64,000 bases of DNA. Source: Timema cristinae. Taxonomy: Eukaryota; Arthropoda; Insecta; Phasmatodea; Timematidae. The DNA lies in contig JBCFYV010000012.1 of the NCBI GenBank assembly GCA_039000515.1, positions 124,836,605-124,900,604 of the forward strand, in the 5' to 3' direction. The notes beneath the pieces were generated by a model. That model searched no databases and was not told where the DNA came from. It was given only the letters and a program-made list of their open reading frames with translations. The position numbers and the translations under genes are program-made. This document shows, in pieces, positions 12,707 through 26,100 of the stretch. Each line of letters begins with the position of its first letter. The stretch's first letter is position 1.

Positions 12707-12975
12707 CGCCTTGGTGGCGTAGTTGGCTAACGTGCTAGTTTCGTGTTAAGCTGGATTGCCGAGGACGGGGAAATCGAGGTTCGAATCGCGTTCGGGTGAA
12801 CTAGGGAGGGGGGGTTTCTTAAGTGGTTTTTCCACTCTCCCTCCTTGCAAATGTGGGTTCACCTCCTTTATATTCAACCTTCCCACAATTCCTAACCCAT
12901 TGATGTAATTAGTACTTAAGAGTATAACCTGTATGGGTAGTAAGACGCGGTGCTAAATAATTTAATTATTATTAT
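12707..12975 (+). mobile_element. tRNA-derived SINE family 1, near full length
   Basis: The head ccgccttggtggcgtagttg resembles a box A and ggttcgaatcgcgttcggg a box B. These are followed by ggtttttccactctccctcc, aaatgtgggttcacctcc and a tail ending atgggtagtaagacgcggtg, then a tattattattac simple tail. Polymerase III promoter boxes are well preserved. Confidence 0.85.
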
Positions 12976-14087
12976 TACTCTCATCATTATTTAGCTATTA
13001 TTGATTTTTTTAAATTTTGTTATTATATGTATTTGTAAGGTACTTGTGTACTTTTCAATGCTGGCCTGTCATAGGTCCTACAACTGTTGGCCAGTGCTAT
13101 AACACAGGAAATGGAAATTATTAATATGGTATTATTAATTTATAGGTACAGCCAGTAAACCCTTGTGAAACTTTCACACATTCAACCCCCCCCCCCCCCA
13201 CACACACACACACACACACAAAATTTAGTCTTTTGTTGGCTTGTTGAAAATGTTGAAACTAAATACTCAGTGAAGTGTATACACAAAATAGCAAATGGTT
13301 TATTTTGGTAATTGATAAAATAATATTGTTAGATTTTCTTTTAATTTAAATTTTAAACAAACAATGTGTTTTAATGTAAACTGAGTATGCTATGTCAGAA
13401 GTGTGTAAATATTGCATATTTTGGAAAATTCTTTGCGTTATTGATTGTATTAACTTTTAATGTTTGTATTTTTTGTGTTTTGGCACTTTGTTAGTTTTTT
13501 TTAAATGATAAGCTATATATATGAAGAGCTGCCACCACAACTCGGTACTCTTGTTGGAGAGCTTTCTAATTATAATAATAATTTGTTTAACTTTATTTTA
13601 CTCTCTTTTCGCTCTTTAATTTTGGGGAAGCTTTGCTTCCATTGAATAAACACCACTGATGTGTAGCCATTACCCGCAGAGCCCTCTCTTTGGCTGGCAA
13701 TCTCTGTTCTAACCTACATTCAGGTCAAAACCCGACCAGCCACACAAGGGGGTTGGGAGGGGGGTAGTTTTACAGGTGGTGAGTTTCAAGCTCTTTCTTC
13801 CGCCCTTTTTATAGTAGGCAAATGCCGATACACAAATTTAATTTTATTTTAATTTCAGGATAGGGTTGAATTGAGACCTTACGTTCTGGTGACCTTGAAC
13901 TTTCCAGTTCCTTATTTATGTAATTTGTTAAATTAGACCTTAGTAAATGATTGCTATAAATTGCTATTGAATGGACATTATTGGAGTGCTGTCTGTTTCA
14001 GAGATGAACTGGTTAGGTGCAGTAATGTAGCGAGCGAGCGAGCGTTGTATTTCACACTGACTGGTGAGTCTGACTAAACCAACCAAG
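12976..14087. other. Upstream region of the Dopey gene
   Basis: Contains a poly-C run followed by (CA)n at about 13,187-13,220 and a gagc repeat at 14,031-14,044. It presumably includes the promoter and 5' UTR, but no TATA box or initiator could be placed with confidence. No other gene is seen. Confidence 0.4.
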
Positions 14088-14143
14088 ATGGGGTCCCTAG
14101 CGTTGGAGGAATATGAGCTCATGAAGGACTCCAAGTACAGGGT
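14088..14143 (+). CDS. dop1: Dopey exon 1 (start codon)
   Basis: Begins [22 protein letters not shown] at 14,088 is chosen because the next exon continues the known Dopey start (YVSAVDKAL) in phase and because no upstream in-frame exon is visible. Donor GT|gtaagta is near consensus; the exon ends in phase 2. The same stretch reads as an open frame on the minus strand, which is a shadow. Confidence 0.9.
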
Positions 14144-17100
14144 GTAAGTAAACACTTTCACAGTTTCGCTGACATCCTTGGTATTCATGTAGGCTAAGTC
14201 ACACTGAAAGGAAAGATAATGCTGTGAATGTTTAGTCACTCAGGCTACTCGAAACCCAATACTAACTAAATATAGTAATTTAATATAAGGTGACAGAAAA
14301 ATAGAGTCCGATATTCATAGGAAGCCGCTATTCGAAGACTGGAGACTTATGTTGCCATAACGGTGGGAATAAACATATGACAATTTTATTTAAATTCTTA
14401 GTCTGTTTAGTTGGTAATGGAATTATAAATTAAACAGTAGCCCATACGGAAGTATTATTGGAATCTTTTGATAACATTTTCAATTCAAATTTTATACTTA
14501 ATTAATAAATCAATGAAGACATATTTCTAAAATGTCAAATATTAGGAACTTTTATTCATTGTTGGTGGTTGAACACGAGCTTCCTATGAAAATTAGTGTC
14601 TAGCTTAACTCTTCACACGACTTTTTCCATCTATAAAATATATTGATAAGTTCAAATAAAATATTCAATCACATGTTTTGGTTCTCTAGATAGGAACAGT
14701 TAAAAACTGACCAAGCATTAGTTCTAGATTTTTGTCGACATTTTTAAAATGAAGACTAAAGTATTGGAACAGTTTTAAATATCAAATTGACTTTAAGTTA
14801 AGCATGTCAAATCCAAGTTTGTTAAAATTGAAATACTTCAAATTACAGAAATAAACAACAAATTACAGAAATAAACAACAAATTGGGCTCCCATAGCCGA
14901 CTTAAATGAGTGCTAGTTTCCATTTCTTTTTCTTTCAGAATAAACTCTTGTCTAGTGTAACTTGTATGAGATATTTGTTCAAAATACATAATCAATAGTT
15001 AATGTTTTTATTATATTTGGTTATAAGGTCCTATAAACTTGGTAGATGGCCCCTGGCCAACTCCCCAAGAACTCATGTGGGCCTCAGTTGAAGGAAGGTT
15101 GAACAACCCGGCTCTAAAGTGTATTTGTCTTTGTAATTGTTGTTGATGACGTTGTTCTTCGCTCAAGGTATGTCTCGGCGGTCGACAAGGCCCTCAAGAG
15201 TTTTGAATACACCAGCGAGTGGGCTGACCTCATCTCAGCCCTTGGAAAGCTTAACAAAGTGAGTTATTTAAATTCTCGCTGCATCATGTTTGTAATTTAA
15301 ATATTCTCTTTCTTGAGAAAAACCGGGCTACGATTCAAACGAGCATCGAGGGACCGACCAACTTTCCTCTTTGCAAACATTACTAACTATATTCCGTTCA
15401 CGATAGGTTTTTACCTGGATGACAGTTCGAGAATCATATGTTTAGATGTACCCCTACCTCGAAACTATAAAGACTATACTGTATACTGTATTTGTATGAT
15501 CTGTGGCAGGTTTTGTTGACGTACATGAAGTTTCCTGTGATTCCTCGCCGGATAAAGATCAGTAAACGTCTGGCGCAATGCATGCATCCGGCCTTGCCCT
15601 CCGGGGTACACCTGAAGGCACTGGAAACCTATGACATTATCTTCAAGTGCATGGGCACTAACCGTCTCAGCCATGAACTGTTCATATATAGCGCAGGTGG
15701 GGTCAACTTTTATGAAACTAAGAGACTCATCCAACCGTACAGTCAGAAAGCGCAGAACACCACCTCTACATTCAACCTTCCTCCTTCCTGGCCTCAGGAC
15801 CCGATGTTTGTGGGTTCAAACCCAGCCGGGGTGGACAGACTTTTCTTCACAACCTCCTTAGGAAGGGAAGTAAAGCCGTCTGTCCTGTGTCGATTGTGGT
15901 ATGTAAAAGGACCCTGAAAGATTTGTGAAAATACCTTTCCTGGAACAATTGGTAGGCCCTTTCTCTCTCGCTCAAAAATTCCTCGTGCGCTGATATAATC
16001 AGTCGGTTACAGAAAGTGCACGTTAAATAACACAAATTATAGTAATAGTAATAATAACTCATCGCTGACACATTAGCTTGATTAGTACATATCTGTATAA
16101 CCTGGATGGGTAGTAAGACATGGCTCTTGGAAACAAATGAAAGTGTAGCATATTGAAGCACCCCTGCAGGGACTACTAACCTGAACCTCTGTCTTTGTTC
16201 TGTAGGCCTGTTCCCTCTCCTTGGACACGCTGCGATGAATGTCAGACCCTCATTGTTGACAGTGTACGAGAGCCATTTTGTGCCTCTAGGAGAGAGATTA
16301 CGACCTGGGCTGAGCGGGTTCCTCAGCGGGGTACTCCCGGGTCTGGAGGAAGGATCAGACCACTACGACAGGTACAATTCGTAACAGACACGGTATTACT
16401 TGGAGAAGGAAATGATTGGATTTCATTACATCAAATTATTGTATTTCGGTGTTTTAAAACGTTTGCGAATTAAATAGTTACAAATTAAATAAATACAAAT
16501 GGCAACAAAAAAACTTAAAGAGTTTGTTCATGACAGTTCAAAAATCATGTGTTTAGGGTTTGGGTCACCAACACTTGTAAAAGATTACTGTTTTGTTATA
16601 AATGTTAAGTTTTTTAGTTACATGTTATATTTTACATGTAAAATAACATAAATTTAAGTTATCTTACTGTTTCATAACTTTTAATAATTTCTTTTTACCC
16701 AATCCAAAACAATATTTTAAACATGAATATCTTTTAAAACAGGCATCATATTTACTTGAAAAAGGGAAAATACTTTTAATTTTTTATATATTTAACAAAT
16801 TATGTTATGATTATTTTATCGTATTTTGAAATATTTAACTGAATAAATATTTATTTAATGAGTGGGTGCATCATTGTAAAGAACTTGTTTGCGTCACTTA
16901 CAATAACTTGGTTTAAATTCGTTGATCACCATTTTGAAGCCATGTTTGTTATACCTTTTGTGAAAATGATGTGAATAATCCTTTTTTTAAGTGGAATAAA
17001 ACAATAAATAAGCTTTTTGCCCGACCTCAAATAAATATAAATAATAATGTCCTAAATTACAAATTCATACATTACCAAAGTTTTCATTATAGTTATCCAA

Positions 17101-20100
17101 AATGACAGATGTCAGCTGTTGACGTAGGGATATAAGGTTGTGCGAAGCTTCTTAACTTTGACTTCGCTACAACAATTTATGAAACTTCACCAATAAAAAT
17201 ATTGACAAGCCATAATAATCAGTTAATGTTCAATTATTTATATTATGAGCTGTTTTGTACATAACAAATCAATATCCATATGAAATAATCAGAACTTATT
17301 GAATTGTAAACTGTTTTAATAAAGTCACTTATAAAAATAACACGAAATATAAAAAAACTTTATAGTAACAAATTTTCCAGGTGATTCTAGTGTAAAATTT
17401 GTATAAATAACCATAATATATTTTTTTCAAGAATAAAACAAAACTTATTTGAGCTTTGTTTCTGCTTATTTCATATTATTTGATTCGAGCTGCTTCTGAT
17501 TGAAAAAATGGACTTTGCTTTCCCCTAAGGTACAATATAGTTGCATATTAAACATTTGTTAGGATGTGTGACATTTTCAACAACATTTGTTCAACAGTCA
17601 CCTCACAGCAACGCACGTGCTTCAGACAACAGGACAAGGACAATACTGTGGGTCAAACTATTGACATGTCAATAACTGGCACACAAACAGATTGACTTTC
17701 AAAAACACATAAAACAAAAACAAATTGTTTTGGTAATTAAATGTTTTTGTATAAAGCTTAAGTTCTCTTTTGTTCATAAGCTTATTTATGTACGAGTGGT
17801 AAAAAAAACTCATTGCACCAATGTTTGTGCACAAGAACACAAAGGGTATGTTGTGTACATGTGTTAAAGTGAAATGGTTAAAATAAACTAGTATTAGTTG
17901 TTTGGGTCTCAGAGCTCTTATTTCCTGGTATTTCGAAACTAAGACTAGAGGATTGCGATATTATGATCAATTCTTGATTCTGTCGATACCAGTAAACATC
18001 ACAGATATCTAAGTGTCATATCATTCTTAACCACCCTTTATTCCCTTTTGTTTTCCTGTTTTAGGAAGTTGCGTTGCGCGTTTCACACGTCCTCCTGATG
18101 AGTTCTGATACAATGGCACCTAGGTCGGGGGATTGGGTGGTAATGATAGATCTTCTTCAAGAGTCAGCCATTAGTTCTTTGTCCAGTGGTAGCAGTGTAA
18201 AGTGTGGACTGTGTTCTTCTTTTAATTGTGAAAACCATATTGTGTTTGTTCAGTTTTATATAGTTGTCAAAGTTTCGAAGCTTCACTGGCCCCTATAACA
18301 GGGTAAACAAAGGGTACTCCAGGGCTGAGACAACTCCTTCGGTTGGGGCGTGTAGAGATAACATTTATAACTGTTTATGAAAATATTAATTATGTGTTTT
18401 TTTATAGGCCAAGCTAATATATACGTTATATTATATTGAGTGTTTTTCTATTTCCCAAACTTATCGATGTTGGTCCTGCTCTGTCATTTCGTCGTCTCGC
18501 TCCCAGGACCAACTCCTTGTTGGAGAAAGTGTGTGTGGAGGTGGGTCTGAGCCACTTCTACGGCTGCTTGTGGGACTGTCTGGCGTGCAACTGCAGCATC
18601 AGACTCCCGGCCATTTCCTTTGTTCTCTCTCACTTCAACAAGAAACTGACGATGGAGGATCAGCTCTATATGATGGGGACCAACATCGATATCATGGTCA
18701 GTCAACACTCTTAGATGTGTGCGACGAGTTTTATTACAGTTTGAGTGAAATAGAGCAATATTTCAAATCACCCGCTTCGGTGGTCGTATGGTCTAAGGCG
18801 CCACTCTTGCAATATACTGGACTGCCGATGACAAGGAAATCATGGTTTGAATCCTTGTCGGGTGTACTCAGCTTTTTTTCCCTAAATAGTTTTCCACTCT
18901 CTCTCTCTCAACACAAATGCAGGTACACTTCATCTAAACCCAGCCTTCCTCATCCCTAACTCATTAGTAAATATGTTTATAAACTGAACAGTTAGTGATA
19001 CGTGACGCTAAAACAAAAAAAGTTGAATATTTATAACAGATCCAACATAAACCACAAATATAAATATTATTTATTATATTTTGTGGAAAACATTAAAATT
19101 ACACAAATTTGGATATTCAAATAAATTTAATCAAACAGGCACTCGGCTTACTATGAAAAATTTCTTATAATTTGATCAAATTATCGTACTCTAGATTTTA
19201 AAGAGGATTTGACACCTTAACTCACTTGGTAGTGTGTCTGTCTACTGAGGGTCCCGGGTTCGATTCCTCGTATGGCTGAAAAATGTATCATTGGTGAAAT
19301 GTGGGTTTACCCTTTCACAGTGAGGAACTAACGGCCGGGGGACTGGATGTTGTGCCTGTTAGATTAGTTAGATTATAAAGCATATGAAGCTACGATGGCT
19401 TAGCCAGCCGGTGGTGGAGAATATATGGCTTGAATAAAAAACTGACCACAGGCTGGAAACAGTAATGGATGTAAAGTAAATTTTCAATAAAAAAACTAGA
19501 ACTCGAATTTTTTAAGTACTTGCGCACCGAACCTCTAGTTATTTTAAATTGTTGCATTCATAATTGATACATATTGGAGAGAAAATAGTGCACAATTCAT
19601 AAAATTTGGTTAAATTTAATAACTTTTCATGCGAACGTTTATTTTCGATTGACAGCTTAAGTCAAGTAATATTGTATTTATCAGACCAGGCATGTCCAAC
19701 CCTTTCTCAACTGATGTCCCCTTAAGTTCTTGGGGAATGGGCCACAGGCCAAACATGAAATTTTAGCGTCTAATATTCAAATCTAATAAAAACAAGAGTC
19801 TAATACGCTGTCTATACCTTCAATTTGAAGTATTTCCATATGATCCGCACAGAAATAATTCTGGGGCAGGGCAGCGAGTTTGACATGCCTGTTATTTGAA
19901 CATCAATGTTAGATTATTTATTTGTATGAATTAAAAATACAACAATTTGAGTAAGATCACTACATTTCAATAAAAAGGGTTTGTATCTTTATTATGAATT
20001 GTGCATTATGCACTTTTTACTATTAGTTATATCTGATGCGTGGATATGAACCCAGCCTACATTTTAACAGTCATCATTGGCCCACAGTATTAAATAAAGA

Positions 20101-23100
20101 CGTATCTGGTAGTGTATGTAGCCCGTGGTTTTGTACGAAGTTTGATGAACATACATGTAATTAGACCTCAAAACCATTATTAAAATGTGCACAACAGGTC
20201 AAGTTACATTTCATGGTACGGGCTTAGAGACACGTTAGATTTATTGGTTTTCAACCCATGATTGTTGTGTGCAGGTGAATGCGCTTTGTGCATGTGTACA
20301 AGACAGCAGCGTATTGGTTCAGAGAAGTGCACTGGACTTGTTATTGGTTGGTTTCCCAATGCACAACAGTCAGCTAGTGCGCTCCGACATGATCCGACTA
20401 GTCACCACATCCCTCGCCACGATCCTCAGGCGAGACATGTCACTAAACAGGTGAGTCACCACATCCCTCGTGACTATCCTCAGACGAGACATGTCACTAA
20501 ACAGGTGAGTCACCACATCCCTCGTGACTATCCTCAGACGAGACATGTCACTAAACAGGTGAGTCACCACATCCCTCGTGACTATCCTCAGACGAGACAT
20601 GTCACTAAACAGGTGAGTCACCACATCCCTCGTGACTATCCTCAGGCGAGACATGTCACTAAACAGGTGAGTCACCACATCCCTCGCGGCGATCCTCAGG
20701 CGAGACATGTCACTAAACAGGTGAGTCACCACAGCCCTCGTGACTATCCTCAGGCGAGACATGTCACTAAACAGGTGAGTCACCACAGCCCTCGTGACTA
20801 TCCTCAGGCGAGACATGTCACTAAACAGGTGAGTCACCACATCCCTCGCGGCGATCCTCAGGCGAGACATGTCACTAAACAGGTGAGTCACCACAGCCCT
20901 CGTGACTATCCTCAGGCGAGACATGTCACTAAACAGGTGAGTCACCACAGCCCTCGTGACTATCCTCAGACGAGACATGTCACTAAACAGGTGAGTCACC
21001 ACAGCCCTCGCGACTATCCTCAGACGAGACATGTCACTAAACAGGTGAGTCACCACATCCCTCGTGACTATCCTCAGGCGAGACATGTCACTAAACAGGT
21101 GAGTCACCACATCCCTTGCCACGATCCTCAGGCGAGACATGTCACTAAACAGGTGAGTCACCACAGCCCTCGTGACTATCCTCAGGCGAGACATGTCACT
21201 AAACAGGTGAGTCATCACATCCCTCGTGACTATCCTCAGACGAGACATGTCACTAAACAGGTGAGTCACCACATCCCTCGTGACTATCCTCAGGCGAGAC
21301 ATGTCACTAAACAGGTGAGTCACCACATCCCTCGCCACGATCCTCAGACGAGACATGTCACTAAACAGGTGAGTCACCACAGCCCTCGCCACGATCCTCA
21401 GATGAGACATGTCACTAAACAGGTGAGTCACCACATCCCTCGCCACGATCCTCAGATGAGACATGTCACTAAACAGGTGAGTCACCACATCCCTCGCGGC
21501 GATCCTCAGATGAGACATGTCACTAAACAGGTGAGTCACCACATCCCTCGTGACTATCCTCAGACGAGACATGTCACTAAACAGGTGAGTCACCACAGCC
21601 CTCACCACGATCCTCAGATGAGACATGAGACAGCTAAACTCAGATATGTTAAATATCAATACATAATGAATATGAAACTGACCAAAAGATTAATTGAATG
21701 TTGATACATAACTAAATTTCACCTGTATTTACAGGCACATTATTTACATGTCAAGCTCAATCCACCCTTTGAGTGCCAACGTCAATCACAGTGATCCCAT
21801 GTTTTCAAGCTCTTAGGTCAGTATTAAGTCAACAGATAGGGTAGATTTTATTTCCACTGCATTCTCTTATGTTCAAGCTACTTTTATTTGGCTTTGCACT
21901 TAGAGTTTCAATCTATCGAACATGAAAATTTTTTATAACTTTTTACTTTATGAGTTTTATCTTTGGCCTTGTTTGTAAACATGGATACTAAGAGGAAAGA
22001 CACAGAAATACTTGCAATATTTATTGATAGCTCAAGTGAGACGGATCAATTTGTTAGTGATTCTGAAAGCAGTGAAACTGAACAGGAATTATATTCTAGT
22101 GATAATGAAAGACCAGAACAAGTAGGAGTGGCAGCTAACATTCATAACACGAGTGTGAATAATAGTTGTTCTTATTAGGATGAAATAAATCTTGAAGATG
22201 AGGATAATCCACCACAACCTGTTTGTATTTATGCAGAAGTACCAGGTTTGAAGTCTTCCCCACACCTCCACCACTTTCTGATTCCAAACCATTTATTTAT
22301 CTTAGACTTTATTTTACTATAACCCTGCTAAAGTTGATGGTCACTAAAACAGCTGCTATGCGTAACCCAATTTTAGCGATAAATCTAAAGTTAGCCTTTT
22401 TTGTAAAGTTTGTTATTTACACAGTTTTTTTTGTGTTCTTTTCAGTGATTTATTCAATTTTAAGCTATTTAAATTTTCAAAACTTAAACATTGTTAAATA
22501 AAACAGTAATTTTATTTGTATATTTTGGCTAGTGATTTTATTATTATATTGTAAAAAAAAAGTGCATGTATAAATATATAATCGGATTGGCAAGCATGTT
22601 ATCTAACTTATGTACAAATTTGAGTGCAATAAGTTATTAAAATTTAAACAAAATCCTGTATTTTCCAGAAAAATAGCTTTGCACTTTTGGCACATTTTTT
22701 TGTCATTTCTTTTGGCACTCAAAGGGTTAATGCTTTCTTGTGACGAGTAGCTCAGGGTTAAAATCCTGGCTGTGCCTTAGGGGTGGTTTTCCACTCTCTA
22801 TGCTTGTTTGGGTTATAGGGATATGCACTAATTATATTAATGTGTTGTATTTGTAAGTTTAAATTGTTGTTTTGAACTTTGTTTATATTGATAACGAGCC
22901 AAGGTAAGTACGGTTATATCAACACTCACAGACTCTGCCTAAGCTACGAGGGAATAATGACCCTGGGCACAGGACGACTCCTGAATAGATCAGTGGTCAG
23001 AGTATCTGCGTACTAAACCGAAGGCCCTGGGTTTGATTTCTTTGTCGAGGTGTCATTTTTCAATTTAAAAATTATATGCCTACATTAATCTGACGTCTTA

Positions 23101-26100
23101 ATTTGGCTGGTTTTATGTCTGTATACTGAGCTATGGGTCCCGGGTTCAATTCCCGGCATGGCTGAAAAATGTATCATTCGTGATTTCACAGTGAATAAAC
23201 GGCCGAGGACTGGATGTTGTGCCTGTCCTAGTCTTATGTTAGATTATATGGGATCTGGAGCTACAACAGGCCTAGCCAGCAGGTGGTGGGAAATATATGA
23301 CTTTAATAAAAAACTGACCCAGGCTGGAAACGATCATGGATGTAAAAAAAAAACACATTACATTGTTAAGTATGTGAAAGAGTGTTTCTAGTTTTAAAAG
23401 TTGTGTTATATAAAACAGGTGAGCAAATGTGCTGTGTTTGTGTTGAAGGCGACTGTTTGCTTGGCTCTTGGGTTCCGAGGTAAACATCTCGTTACTGAGT
23501 TCTGAGCATCCCCTGGTGAAAATAGTCCCCAGTTTCGAACCAACCAACAGCAGTCCCTACTTCCACCTCTACTCCAAGGACATGCTGATCCAGGTAACTT
23601 GACAAGGAGGGAATGAGGTATCAACTTAAAAAACATATATCATAATTTGATATGTTCAATATCTATATTCATGATTATTAAACTATAAAAAACATCAATA
23701 AAAGAAAAGTTTTCAATTCTTAAAATAAATTAGGCTTAGGAATTTTCATTATTGTAAATAAAACACTACTCTTTGGTACCAATATGCTTAAAAGTTGAGG
23801 TATTTTTGTTCTTTATGTTTTTGCTGAAACAGATTCTGAACTAAGATGTTTTCTACATTTCAACCCAAAGTGTACATTTTTGTGCGAGTACTAAATGCAG
23901 GATGTTTACCATCCGGGAAAACTGGAACTAGCCGGTTTTTTGAAATGATCAGGGGAAATCAGGGAAAAAAACGCGAATTTCATTGATCAAGTTGAGTAGA
24001 CACTGTGTAATGGTGAAATGTTTAAAATCGTAATTTTTCCAAAACAACCAAAGACAAATATTTAAAGAAACTTTAAAAAAAATAACCATATTTGGACAAA
24101 CAAAATTACATATTTACCAATTTTAGCTGTAGTTTTTCTTTTTTGTCAATCCCCACCACTTTAATGAGAGTTGATATGTAATTATTTTTAATTTATTGAC
24201 ACTACTCTAAAATCCAACTTTTTATTTAATGAACTATACATTTTTTTAACCCCAAATCAGGGTTTCTGTAAGTGATTAATTCACACAATATGTGGGACCC
24301 TTGAGAGATGGAGCAACAATTGAAGATGGTAGCTTGAGCTGGGGGGAGTGGAATAGTAACATTGATTGTTGCGCTGGTTGTCTTACAGGCCCTGAAGATC
24401 ACACTGAGTCAAAGCGTGGGCCAAGCTCCTCACGATCTTCGTCCGTACAGACTGCTTGTCTCGCTACTCGACAAACCAGACATTGGTCCAGTCATTCTAG
24501 ATGACATCCTTTATGAGGTGTTTCGGTGAGCAGGTCAAAATAAATCAAATATTGCTTCAGTGCAAACCTAAAGTTTAATTTTTTTCATGTGGTGATATCA
24601 ACAGTTGTTGAATATCTATCAAGGGTGTCCTGAAATTTAATGACAACTTTTCCTTTATATTTAAAATGTTTCTCATCTAATGCTGCTATGCTCTTGACAG
24701 ATATTCAACAACTGTTGATATCACTAATGGTGTGCAAAGTTTTGAAAAGTTGAAGTCATAGACGAAGTTCAAATCTCCTTAGGCTTCAACTTTGACTCCT
24801 ACAATAACCTTTGCATATTGAAAAAAATTTGGAGGAAGAATAAAACTTTGGTAAATTATCAAACAATTAAATTTTATCTTACTAAATATTAAATATTTTA
24901 ATATTTGATAATTTTAAAACCGTTACTAAACAGAATTTTAACACCAACTAGTAATTTAACTACCATAACGTAATAATAGATTAAAAGTGGGTAAGTAAAT
25001 ATTAATATATTATATTCACCATTGCCAACATAATTTTGTAAAAAATAAAACTACACACAAAGAAATAACACCAAGGTCGCTGTTATGAAGCAGAGAATTT
25101 TTTTAAATTGTGCTATCATCCCAGCTTGCGTCTAATGTTTAGTCCTTAATATTCTATCTCCTTAGAATTATCTGTGACAAATTTACAAGTGCTTTTTGTC
25201 CCAGAAGTTTTTCATAGTTTCTTTGCATTTTCTTTATTATTCAAAATGGCTGATACGGAAAGTGGGAAACAAAAACAGAATTTAATTTATAATTATTTTC
25301 ATAGAAATGCAGATAAAAAGACATGCAGATGTAAAATTTGCAAAATAATTTTATCAACTCCTCGATGTAAGTAAATATTAAAACTTTATTGATGTTTTAC
25401 TAATCTTATCAGTAAGCCTGTGTGCATTAATTATTAATATAGGCCTTTGACCTTGACTTTTCTTTGCAAGTTTCAAGCTTCCCCTCGCATTTAGAAAGTG
25501 GCCTTCGTACACCCTTAGATATCACAATGTGAAAAAAATTAAACTCTAAGTTTGTATAAAAGTAATAATTGATTTATTTTGAGCAAAAAAATGTTTTGCT
25601 ATAAAAACTGCAAACACACTTATCTTTTCTCATATTCTCTTCATTCCCATCCTAACATCAACATGTTGAATAGGAAACTATCTTCAATCCCATCCTAACA
25701 TCAACATGTTGAATAGGAAACTATCTTCAATCCCATCCTAACATCAACATGTTGAATAGGAAACTATCTCATTCCCATCATAACATCAACATGTTGAATA
25801 GGAAACTATCTTCAATCCCATCCTAACATCAACATGTTGAATAGAAAACTATCTCATTCCCATCCTAACATCAACATGTTGAATAGAAAACTATCTTCAA
25901 TCCCATCCTAACATCAACATGTTGAATAGGAAACTATCTTCAATCCCATCCTAACATCAACATGTTTAATAGGAAACTATCTCATTCCCATCATAACATC
26001 AACATGTTGAATAGGAAACTATTTTCAATCCCATCCTAACATCAACATGTTGAATAGGAAACTATCTCATTCCCATCCTAACATCAACATGTTGAATAGG

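Noticed and set aside
12707..12790. True tRNA gene
   Set aside because: Box A and box B are good, but no complete cloverleaf with paired acceptor stem could be drawn, and the sequence continues into a shared SINE body found many times.
15847..16161. 104-codon minus-strand protein with a Tyr run
   Set aside because: The Tyr run comes from (TAATAA)n, and the rest is intron 3 with a SINE tail; no motif is recognised.
20262..21704. 480-codon open frame as a repeat protein
   Set aside because: It is the 54-bp splice-site array read in a frame other than Dopey's. Open frames exist on both strands simply because 54 is a multiple of three. It overlaps exon 6 in the wrong frame.
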